Positions 1-6,068 of a DNA stretch of 8,294 nucleotides are shown piece by piece. Position 1 is the stretch's first letter. Each line of letters begins with the position of its first letter. A model generated the notes under the pieces. The model saw only the letters and a list, made by a program, of their open reading frames with translations, searched no databases and was not told where the DNA came from. Origin of the DNA: Rhizobium sp. Q54 (GTDB lineage Bacteria; Pseudomonadota; Alphaproteobacteria; Rhizobiales; Beijerinckiaceae); assembly GCA_945901195.1 (NCBI GenBank), contig CAMDKB010000197.1, forward strand, positions 1-8,294. Direction: 5' to 3'. Both the position numbers and the translations under genes were made by a program.

Positions 1-20
1 ATTACAATTCTACCACTTAG

Positions 21-227
21 ATATCTCCACGCAGCCCGGTTTCAAGGCCCCGGACTGCACTCGACCCAAACGCAGTTGCGGAGGTCGCCAGTAACATCGC
101 GCAATTGACCGCCGAACTTTGCCAACTCGCCGGATCGGTAAAACTGGAAACGCTCGCTTATTTTTTATCCTTGGCGCGGCTGGAGGCGGAAATGTCGGCG
201 CGAAAAAACAACCCTGCACTGGATTGA
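21..227 (+). CDS. C-terminal part of a small conserved-type protein of unknown function; 5' end missing or frameshifted
   Basis: An open plus-strand frame runs from 21 to the TGA at 225-227. From about position 60 it reads like a real protein: LDPNAVAEVASNIAQLTAEL, then a helical stretch containing LETLAYFLSLARLEAEM and a charged tail ending NNPALD. The only ATG in this frame is at 192, far too late, and a stop lies at 18-20, so the start is not in this frame. The overlapping frame 2-58 reads FYHLDISTQPGFKAP, which would join naturally to LDPNAV if a +1 shift occurred near 53-59. The gene may therefore begin outside the window and be frameshifted. The frame is convergent with the dprA remnant. 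The style resembles short helical proteins of Rhizobiales, but I cannot name a family. It could be an intact gene with a TTG start at 105, a partial gene, or a second pseudogene. Confidence 0.42.
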   Translation: MSPRSPVSRPRTALDPNAVAEVASNIAQLTAELCQLAGSVKLETLAYFLSLARLEAEMSARKNNPALD

Positions 228-276
228 TACCAAAGCGGTGAAATTGACACATCGCTGGACAAGCGTGAACGCCCGT

Positions 277-292
277 CGGCGCTGATGCGCCG
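277..292 (+). terminator. Possible weak hairpin terminator between convergent genes
   Basis: A perfect 6-bp GC-rich stem (CGGCGC / GCGCCG) with a TGAT loop lies 50 bp past the stop of the small plus-strand frame. It is followed by a pyrimidine-rich but not uninterrupted T tract (TTTCTATTCCTT). A second inverted repeat, ATTCCT / AGGAAT with an 11-nt loop, lies at 302-324. The placement between two convergent coding regions fits a terminator, but the poor T run makes this uncertain. Nothing else is visible between 228 and 340. Confidence 0.25.
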
Positions 293-340
293 GATGTTTC
301 TATTCCTTATGTGCCAATAGGAATCGCGATTAAATCAGCG

Positions 341-1505
341 TCAGCGCGGCAGCAGCGAAACCAACGCGCCGCCGTGCCGGGCTATGCGCCCTTCCAGTTC
401 AAGATCGAGCAGCGCAGCCTGCACATCGCGCGCTGGAATCTAACTGGCGCGCACCAGATCATCGATCGCGACCGGTCCCGCGCCCAGCAATTGTTCCAAA
501 ATCTCTATCACAGGCCGGCCTGAACGGGCCGGCAGAGCCGCAACCGGCGCCTCCGCGCCGTCTTCATCCAGTTCCATCCCATCCAAGCTGGTGGGCACAT
601 CGGCCAGATCGCGAATCAACGCCAGAGCTTCCAGCACATCCTCCGCGCGCGTACAAAATGTTGCCCCCTGACGCAGCAAATCGTTCGTGCCTTCCGCGCG
701 CGGGTCGAGTGGGGAACCGGGCACAGCAAAAACCTCCCGGCCCTGCTCATTGGCAAAACGCGCAGTAATCAGCGATCCGGAACGGCGCGCTGCCTCGATC
801 ACCACCGTCGCCAACGCCAGACCCGACACGATTCGGTTGCGGCGCGGAAAATCGCGGCCGCGCGGCTCCCATCCGAACGGCATTTCACTGATGAGCGCGC
901 CATGTTCGCAAATTTCATCTGCCAGACCGCGATGCTCGCTGGGATAGACGCGATCAAGCCCGCCTGCCAGCACGGCAATGGTTCCGGTCTTCATTGCGGT
1001 TCGATGTGCCTTTTGATCAATCCCGCGAGCAAGGCCTGATACGACAATATAATTCTGCATAATTCTGCGCGGCAAAATCATGCGTCAACCGTTCAGTCAG
1101 GGTCAGCCCGGCTGCCGAAGCGTTGCGCGATCCCACGACAGCGATCATTGGCTTCAGCAAAACATCGCCTTTGCCCTTTACAGCAATCAGCGGCGGTGGA
1201 GAATCGATGGCGCGCAGGGCAAGGGGATAATCGGGCTCACCCAGCGCGACGAAACGCGCGCCCGCCCTCCGCGCCATCTCCATCTCGCGAAGGCACACGT
1301 CACGTTCGGCAATACGGATCTTTCGCCCGCCCGTTGTTTCTCTCAACAGCGTCGGCAGGGCCGAAAGCGCCGCCCCTGCCCCACCATAGCGATTGATCAG
1401 CGCGCGAAACGTACGCGGGCCAATATTGTCGCTGCGGATCAGACACAGCTATTCCAGCCTTTGTTCATATGTGAGCCGGATGCCGGGCGCATTCTGGAAC
1501 GGCAA
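341..1505 (-). pseudogene. dprA: dprA remnant: DNA-processing protein A with two in-frame TAG codons and a frameshift
   Basis: DprA binds single-stranded DNA in the cytoplasm and loads RecA during natural transformation. Reading leftward, the probable start is a TTG at 1505, 14 bp after the plsY stop. The N-terminal segment reads LTYEQRLE, then TAG at 1449-1451 where homologues have Trp (WLRLIRS), then LIRSDNIGPRTFRALINRYG. The Rossmann-like core follows with VVGSRNAS, but a 10-bp tandem duplication at 1049-1068 shifts the frame. The second frame resumes with VVSGLARGID, AVLAGGLDRVYPSEH, FPRRNRIVSGLA, SGSLITARFANEQGREVFAVPGS and EGTNDLLRQGA. The C-terminal winged-helix region reads AIDDLVRAS, then a second TAG at 440-442, then IPARDVQAALLDLELEGRI and on to a normal TGA at 341-343. 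Removing one repeat copy gives exactly 385 codons, the usual DprA size. Translation would yield only fragments. The identity is very secure; loss of function is inferred from the three lesions. Confidence 0.93.
1049..1068. repeat. Perfect 10-bp tandem duplication that breaks dprA
   Basis: The unit ATAATTCTGC occurs twice in direct succession at 1049-1058 and 1059-1068. On the coding (minus) strand this is GCAGAATTAT twice. With one copy the dprA frame reads AAQNYIVVSGLARGID, matching the conserved family motif. With two copies the upstream frame runs into NYAELYCRIRPCSRD and stops. The duplication is thus the visible cause of the frameshift. Confidence 0.95.
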
Positions 1506-1519
1506 TTCGCTCTGGCCGC

Positions 1520-2119
1520 TCACGTCTTGCCGCCAATCTTGCCTTCGGTGCCGTCCATCAAGCGCGAAATATTTGGCCAGTGCTTGAGCCAGAGCAGCAC
1601 AGCCAGCGCAGCAAGCAGTTCCGCCACGCTCGTGCGCGCCATCGCCCAAAGCGCGATGGGAACAGCCGCACTCGCGCCCAGTGCAGCAGCTGACGAGTAG
1701 CGGGTAATAAAGGCGATGCCGAGCCACACCACTGCAAACACGAGCGCGCCCGGCCACGCCAGCCCCAGCGTAACGCCCAAGTATGTGGCGACACCCTTGC
1801 CGCCCTTGCCTTTCAGCCAGACCGGATAAAGGTGGCCGAGAAACGCACCGAGCCCGGCGACCACACCCGTATATTCAGAAAAGTGCAGCCCTATCAGCGC
1901 AGCGGCCGTCCCCTTGAAGGCATCAAGAATGAGCGTTGCCGCTGCCAGCCCCTTGCGTCCCGTCCGCAAAACATTGGTCGCTCCGATATTGCCAGAGCCG
2001 ATGGAGCGCAAATCCTCGGTGCCCACCAATTTTGTCAGGAGCAGCCCGAACGGAACTGAGCCAAAAACATATCCCATGAGCAACATGAGGACGTTGAAAG
2101 GCAGATCGGGCTGAACCAT
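1520..2119 (-). CDS. plsY: Glycerol-3-phosphate acyltransferase PlsY
   Basis: This inner-membrane enzyme transfers an acyl group from acyl-phosphate to glycerol-3-phosphate, the first step of phospholipid synthesis in most bacteria. The 199-residue product has the family motifs in order: GSVPFG at 20-25, SGNIGATNVLR at 42-52, GHLYPVW with the glycine/lysine-rich KGKGGKGVAT at 95-112, and HWPNISRL followed by GTE at 180-192. About five hydrophobic segments alternate with these loops, as expected for PlsY. I chose the ATG at 2119; an in-frame TTG at 2143 would add eight residues, but PlsY usually begins just before the first membrane segment. Neither start has a strong ribosome-binding site. 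The gene appears intact and lies 14 bp upstream of the dprA remnant on the same strand, the usual plsY-dprA arrangement in this group. The stop is TGA. Confidence 0.95.
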   Translation of the reverse strand: MVQPDLPFNVLMLLMGYVFGSVPFGLLLTKLVGTEDLRSIGSGNIGATNVLRTGRKGLAAATLILDAFKGTAAALIGLHFSEYTGVVAGLGAFLGHLYPVWLKGKGGKGVATYLGVTLGLAWPGALVFAVVWLGIAFITRYSSAAALGASAAVPIALWAMARTSVAELLAALAVLLWLKHWPNISRLMDGTEGKIGGKT

Positions 2120-2190
2120 GGCGACGCGCAATTCCGTGAGCAAGACACCACAACCTAGTGCTTTTCAGGACGAAGGGAAACCCGGTTCAA

Positions 2191-2215
2191 ATACGCTGAC
2201 CCACTAAACGCGTAT
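2191..2215. repeat. Short inverted repeat upstream of plsY
   Basis: ATACGC at 2191-2196 and GCGTAT at 2210-2215 form a perfect 6-bp inverted repeat around a 13-nt AT-richer centre. It sits in the 116-bp gap between the end of the small beta-rich gene and the plsY start. It could be an operator or a weak hairpin; the lack of a following T run argues against a terminator. I see no convincing sigma-70 promoter for plsY here. Low significance on its own. Confidence 0.25.
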
Positions 2216-2235
2216 CGCCCGCAGTTAGAAGCACC

Positions 2236-2649
2236 TCACACCTTCTCGAAAACCTCCCGCGTCAACGCGCGCGCCTTGGCGACGTTTCTGATCATCAGAA
2301 ACTTGCCTGTCATGGCGCCCGGCACACGCCAGCGGCCCTCGATCTCGGTGCCGTCAGTACTGAGATTGCCTTCATAAAAGACGCTGTGGTTCCAGCCGCC
2401 GCTGCCATCATAATTCTTGGCGAAATTTACCGTGCTGCCACTGCGGGCGCCGGAAATCTTCGCAAGCAGCCCAGCGCTTTCGCCAGGAGCAACGTCGCAG
2501 GTCTCGTGCGTCGTTCCTGAAAGCTGCGTCCCCGCATCAATCATGGTGGCGACAAAGGACACGGGATCCATCAGCGCAGGATAAGAATATAAACCGCTCC
2601 AAACGCCGGTGAGAGATTTGGTTAGATCGGCATTGCCGGACTGGCTCAT
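2236..2649 (-). CDS. Small beta-rich protein of unknown function
   Basis: The 137-residue product has no signal peptide or membrane segment. It begins MSQSGNADLTKSLTGVWSGL, then alternates short hydrophobic and polar runs typical of a small beta-barrel. Visible elements are a GxWxGxYxYP start (15-24), SFVATMID (31-38), SGTTHETC (44-51), ISGARSGSTVNFAKNYDG (65-82), VFYEGNLSTDGTEIEGRW (90-107) and GKFLMIR (115-121), resembling the lipocalin/avidin-like pattern. No catalytic motif is evident. The ATG at 2649 is preferred over the ATG at 2682 because GGAG lies about 9 nt upstream of it. The gene is divergent from the Bug-type binding protein gene. I recognise the style as a family seen in Rhizobiales but cannot assign a function. 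Confidence 0.8.
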   Translation of the reverse strand: MSQSGNADLTKSLTGVWSGLYSYPALMDPVSFVATMIDAGTQLSGTTHETCDVAPGESAGLLAKISGARSGSTVNFAKNYDGSGGWNHSVFYEGNLSTDGTEIEGRWRVPGAMTGKFLMIRNVAKARALTREVFEKV

Positions 2650-2681
2650 ATGGAAACTCCATGCGGCGCGCCGGATCAGCA

Positions 2682-2710
2682 TTGGCTTTGCCTTCGCGCA
2701 CGACTAGATT
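2682..2710 (+). promoter_or_regulatory. Candidate sigma-70 promoter for the Bug-type binding protein gene
   Basis: TTGGCT at 2682-2687 and TAGATT at 2705-2710 are separated by 17 bp; each matches the consensus at four of six positions. Transcription would start near 2717, giving a leader of about 34 nt that carries a strong GGGAGGAA ribosome-binding site at 2741-2748. On the opposite strand CATAAT (2708-2713) could serve as a -10 box for the divergent small gene, but no good -35 partner is seen. If both are real, the two promoters overlap. Confidence 0.38.
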
Positions 2711-2750
2711 ATGTGCAGACAAATGACGCAGTTTCGCTTTGGGAGGAAGT

Positions 2751-3722
2751 ATGAAAATTTGCCGACTTATCGCCACGGCCTTGGCCTTTACGGCGTTATC
2801 CGCTCCTGCAATGGCGCAAACCTATCCCGACAAAGCCGTGCGCATCATCACCGGCTTCCCGCCGGGGCCGCTGGATGTGTTTGGCCGTCCCGTGGCGGCA
2901 AAACTGCAGGAGGTATTTGGCCAGACTGTGCTGTTTGAAAACCGCATCGGCGCCAATGGCGCCATCGCCGCTGAGTTTGTCGCCAAGGCTCCACCCGATG
3001 GTTATAACATTTTTATTGGCACATCGGGGACGCATGTCACGGCAGTGCACCTCACACCTGGCCTGCGCTACGACCCCGTCAAGGATTTCGCGCCCATCAT
3101 CGCTGCGGTGGAGCCGGTCACCGTCATGGTCATCAACCCGAAACTCCCAGTCAAGAACATCGCCGAATTCATCGCCTACGCAAAGGCCAATCCCGGCAAG
3201 CTATCTTATGCCTCCACCGGCATCGGCTCGGTGTTTCACCTCGTCGGTGAATTGTTCAAGCAGACGGCAGGAATCGACATGGTGCATGTGCCCTATCGTG
3301 GAGGCGATGCGGCGATGAACGACCTTGTCGCCGGCCACGTGCCTGTGACTTTTACCTCGGCGACAACTGCAGGCGGCCATATCGCTTCGGGCGGGGCACG
3401 GGTTCTGGCGGTGCTTGAGCCAGACCGTTTCGATCGCATGCCCGATGTGCCTTCCATGAGCGAGGCTGTTCCCGGCTTCAGCAAACCGTCCACGTGGATG
3501 GGCTTCTTTGCGCCGCCGGGTACGCCCGAGCCGATTATCAAACGGCTGAACAGCGAGATTGCAAAGGCGCTGAATGAGCCCGTTTTCAAGGCGCGCCTGG
3601 CTGATGGCGGCTATACAGTGCTCGCCGGCCCGCCGCAGCAACTCCACGACTTGATGGTCGATGGTATCGAACGTTTTGGCAAGATCATCAAGGACGCCGG
3701 CATCAAGCCGGAAGGGAAATAA
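2751..3722 (+). CDS. Bug/TctC-family periplasmic solute-binding protein (tripartite tricarboxylate transporter type)
   Basis: The 323-residue product is a periplasmic receptor of the Bug family, whose members bind small carboxylates or related compounds for TctAB-type transporters. A signal peptide occupies residues 1-22, with probable cleavage after PAMA, before QTYPDK. Family hallmarks follow: the ligand loop IITGFPPGPLDVFGR, then VLFENRIGANGAIAAEFVAK, PPDGYNIFIGTSGTH, the KDFAPI motif, VPYRGGDAAMNDLVAGHV and WMGFFAPPGTPEPIIKRLN near the C-terminus. The loop normally reads PPGG-x-x-D; here it is PPGPLD, one residue shorter, which may change specificity. The ATG at 2751 has a GGGAGGAA site 3-10 nt upstream, clearly better than the TTG at 2739. 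No TctA or TctB gene is nearby. It is convergent with pyrC, only 5 bp separating the stops, with no obvious terminator. The ligand cannot be deduced. Confidence 0.93.
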   Translation: MKICRLIATALAFTALSAPAMAQTYPDKAVRIITGFPPGPLDVFGRPVAAKLQEVFGQTVLFENRIGANGAIAAEFVAKAPPDGYNIFIGTSGTHVTAVHLTPGLRYDPVKDFAPIIAAVEPVTVMVINPKLPVKNIAEFIAYAKANPGKLSYASTGIGSVFHLVGELFKQTAGIDMVHVPYRGGDAAMNDLVAGHVPVTFTSATTAGGHIASGGARVLAVLEPDRFDRMPDVPSMSEAVPGFSKPSTWMGFFAPPGTPEPIIKRLNSEIAKALNEPVFKARLADGGYTVLAGPPQQLHDLMVDGIERFGKIIKDAGIKPEGK

Positions 3723-3727
3723 TCCGC

Positions 3728-5026
3728 TCAGTCCGCATGCCAGATTGCGCTGCCGCCGACAAAAGTATGTTTCACCTGGCCCTGCAGACGCGCTTCATCG
3801 AAGGGCGTATTCTTGCTGCGCGAATGCAGGAGCTGGGGATCGACGACAAACGGCTCGTCTGGATCAAAGACGATGAGATCAGCCGGTGCGCCGGCGGCAA
3901 GACGGCCCTGCGGCAATCGCAGAATATCGGCTGGATGGAGTGACATCGCAGCCATGAGCTTTGGCAGCGAGATCTGCCCGGAACTCACAAGACGCAAGCC
4001 TGCGGCCAGCAAGGTCTCGACGCCGATAGCGCCATAGGCAGCTTCAGGAAACGGCACGCGTTTTGTTTCCACATCCTGTGGATTGTGATCAGATACGATA
4101 ACTTCGATCGTTCCATCAGCCAGAGCTTCCACCAACGCCAGGCGTTCGCTTTCGCTGCGCAATGGCGGCGACATTTTCAGGAACGTCCTGTAATCGCCGA
4201 TATCGTTTTCATTCAGGGTGAGATGATTGATCGACGTGCCGCAGGTGACTGGCAAGCCCGCTGCCTTGGCCTTGCGGATAATATCCAGCGACAAGGAATT
4301 TGTGACCAGCTCGGCGTGATAACGCGCGCCGGTTAGCGCCACGAGCCTCATGTCGCGGTCCAGCACGATGGCCTCCGCTTCATGAGGAATGCCGGCAAGC
4401 CCCAGACGCGCCGCAAATTCGCACTCGTTCATCACGCCCGCACGGGCAAGATCACGATCCTCGGCATAATGCATCACCAATGCATCGAAATCCCGCGCAT
4501 AGGTCATCGCGCGACGCATCACCTGCGAAGACACAATGGATTGCGAGCCGTTGGAAAATGCGATTGCTCCGGCCTGCCGCAATAACCCGATCTCGGCAAT
4601 CTCACCGCCCGCGAGCCCCTTTGTCAGTGCTGCACAGACGTTGATACGCACCTTGGCATTGTCACGAGCGCGGCGTGTGATGTAGTCGACCGTCGCAGAA
4701 CCGTCTACGGGCGGCGACGTTTCCGGCGTGGCCAGCAATGTTGTTACACCGCCAGCGGCAGCAGCAGCGCTGACCGTCGCTATGGTCTCGCGATGGGAAG
4801 CGCCGGGCTCACCGATAAACGCACGCATGTCGATCAGGCCGGGCGCCAGATGCAACCCTCGGCAATCAACAATCTCCACACCCGAACCGCAATTGGCGGG
4901 TGTTACCCCAGCGCCAAGCGAGACTATGACATCTCCCTCAATCAAGACTCCGCCAGTGGTAATCTTGTCGGCGAGGGGATCGACGATCTGCGCGTTGACG
5001 AGCGCCTTGCGTATTGAATTGCTCAT
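3728..5026 (-). CDS. pyrC: PyrC-type dihydroorotase homologue lacking active-site residues (probable PyrC')
   Basis: Class I dihydroorotases close carbamoyl-aspartate to dihydroorotate using a two-metal centre. This 432-residue protein has the whole fold, from a small N-terminal beta domain through PGLID (62-66), EPG (73-75), HYAED (186-190), VSDHNP (311-316) and SKNTPFDEARLQG (404-416), to a C-terminal beta segment. The key residues are mostly gone. The HxHxR motif after PGLID reads R68-A-F70-I-G72. The His of the HVST-type strand is replaced around Leu240. The DHAPH motif reads DHNPQ (313-317). Only His186 and Asp313 clearly remain. Alphaproteobacterial PyrC proteins beside pyrB typically look like this, and in Pseudomonas an inactive PyrC' is needed for PyrB assembly. 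I infer a structural role here, with true dihydroorotase encoded elsewhere. The ATG lies 3 bp after the pyrB stop, so translation is probably coupled. Confidence 0.95.
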   Translation of the reverse strand: MSNSIRKALVNAQIVDPLADKITTGGVLIEGDVIVSLGAGVTPANCGSGVEIVDCRGLHLAPGLIDMRAFIGEPGASHRETIATVSAAAAAGGVTTLLATPETSPPVDGSATVDYITRRARDNAKVRINVCAALTKGLAGGEIAEIGLLRQAGAIAFSNGSQSIVSSQVMRRAMTYARDFDALVMHYAEDRDLARAGVMNECEFAARLGLAGIPHEAEAIVLDRDMRLVALTGARYHAELVTNSLSLDIIRKAKAAGLPVTCGTSINHLTLNENDIGDYRTFLKMSPPLRSESERLALVEALADGTIEVIVSDHNPQDVETKRVPFPEAAYGAIGVETLLAAGLRLVSSGQISLPKLMAAMSLHPADILRLPQGRLAAGAPADLIVFDPDEPFVVDPQLLHSRSKNTPFDEARLQGQVKHTFVGGSAIWHAD

Positions 5027-5029
5027 CGC

Positions 5030-5977
5030 TCACCCGTTCGGCAGATGTTGCGCCAGCGATTCAAGCACCGCCATGCGCACAGCCACGCCCATTTCAACCT
5101 GTTCGGTGATCAAAGATCGCGGCCCGTCTGCGACCGAGGATGAAATCTCGACGCCCCGATTCATCGGGCCCGGATGCATCACAAGCGCATCGGGCTTTGC
5201 CCATTTCAGCTTCTCGTCATCAAGCCCGAAGAAATGCGCAAACTCCTTGAGCGAGGGCAGAAACGCGCCTTCCATCCGCTCGCGCTGAATGCGCAGCATC
5301 ATCACAATATCCGCATCGCGAATACCCTCTTCCATGAAGCGATGGACCTCGACGCCAAAACGTTCAATGCCAGCCGGCAGCAGTGTGGAGGGCGCGACCA
5401 CCCGCACCCGCGCACCCAGTGTCGCCAGCGCAATGATGTTGGAGCGCGCCACGCGCGAATGCAGGACATCGCCGCAGATCGCCACGATGAGCCCCTCGAT
5501 CCGCCCCTTGTTCCTGCGGATTGTCAGTGCATCCAGCAATGCCTGCGTGGGATGTTCATGGCTGCCGTCGCCCGCATTGATAACGGGACAGCTGACCTTG
5601 CGTGCAAGCAGGTTGACCGCGCCTGAATGATGATGCCGGACGACGATCAGATCAGGATGCATCGCGTTCAGCGTCACCGCCGTGTCGATCAGCGTCTCGC
5701 CCTTGTTCACGGAAGATGTGGCCACCGACATGTTCATCACATCAGCGCCAAGCCGCTTGCCCGCGAGTTCGAATGAGGCCTGCGTTCTCGTGGAGGCTTC
5801 AAAAAACAGATTGATCAGTGTGCGCCCGCGCAGAACCCGGCGGCGCTTTTCCACCTGGCGGGAGACGTTGACGGCCTCATCCGCGCGATCGAGCAGGTCC
5901 TCGATCTGCGGACGAGTCATCCCTTCGACACCAAGAAGATGCCGGGGGAAAATCATTGAGAGTGAAGCTGGGGACAT
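5030..5977 (-). CDS. pyrB: Aspartate carbamoyltransferase catalytic subunit
   Basis: PyrB joins carbamoyl phosphate and aspartate, the committed step of pyrimidine synthesis in the cytoplasm. The 315-residue product is full length. The carbamoyl-phosphate site is FFEASTRTQASFE (58-70, STRT 62-65), with SSVNKGET around Lys92, Arg114, and the HEHPTQALLD motif (140-149, His142 and Gln145). The aspartate domain has GDVLHSRVARS (169-179), LRIQRER (228-234, Arg229 and Gln231) and MHPGPMNRG (267-275). All expected catalytic residues are present. No regulatory-subunit gene pyrI is adjacent, as expected for a class that pairs with PyrC-like proteins. I kept the ATG at 5977; GGCGGGG lies just upstream and a stronger AGGAGG lies about 16 nt upstream, which is far. 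It is the first gene of the pyrBC operon. Confidence 0.98.
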   Translation of the reverse strand: MSPASLSMIFPRHLLGVEGMTRPQIEDLLDRADEAVNVSRQVEKRRRVLRGRTLINLFFEASTRTQASFELAGKRLGADVMNMSVATSSVNKGETLIDTAVTLNAMHPDLIVVRHHHSGAVNLLARKVSCPVINAGDGSHEHPTQALLDALTIRRNKGRIEGLIVAICGDVLHSRVARSNIIALATLGARVRVVAPSTLLPAGIERFGVEVHRFMEEGIRDADIVMMLRIQRERMEGAFLPSLKEFAHFFGLDDEKLKWAKPDALVMHPGPMNRGVEISSSVADGPRSLITEQVEMGVAVRMAVLESLAQHLPNG

Positions 5978-5984
5978 AAACCCC

Positions 5985-6015
5985 GCCTATAGGCCTCCTG
6001 CCCCATATATGGCAA
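5985..6015 (-). promoter_or_regulatory. Paired palindromes and possible promoter upstream of pyrB
   Basis: Two perfect 10-bp palindromes lie just before pyrB: GCCTATAGGC at 5985-5994 and CCATATATGG at 6003-6012, with centres 18 bp apart. On the minus strand TTGCCA (6010-6015) and TATAGG (5986-5991) with an 18-bp spacer make a weak sigma-70-like promoter; transcription would then start almost at the ATG, giving a near-leaderless mRNA. The palindromes may be operator half-sites, or AT-rich promoter sequence by chance. No attenuator-like leader peptide or T-rich terminator is visible between 5978 and 6068. Confidence 0.3.
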
Positions 6016-6068
6016 GGGCGCGGGCAAGTTACTCACTGTTTTGCGGCGTTCGCACCAACCCGGCAAAG

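Noticed and set aside
10..252. Minus-strand open frame at the left edge
   Set aside because: Its composition is unstructured and it opposes the more protein-like plus-strand frame ending at 227; it shows no topA-like sequence.
440..1451. Programmed recoding of dprA (amber readthrough plus frameshifting)
   Set aside because: Three separate recoding events in one gene would be needed, no slippery heptamer or stimulatory structure is seen, and TAG terminates another gene here; gene decay is simpler.
1080..1700. Open plus-strand frame of 206 codons opposite dprA and plsY
   Set aside because: It is antisense to conserved coding sequence and has low-complexity Arg/Ala/Ser composition without motifs; a shadow frame.
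2120..2235. Promoter for plsY (TTGAAC with TGAAAA 17 bp downstream on the minus strand)
   Set aside because: The -10 matches consensus at only three positions, so it is not distinguishable from chance.
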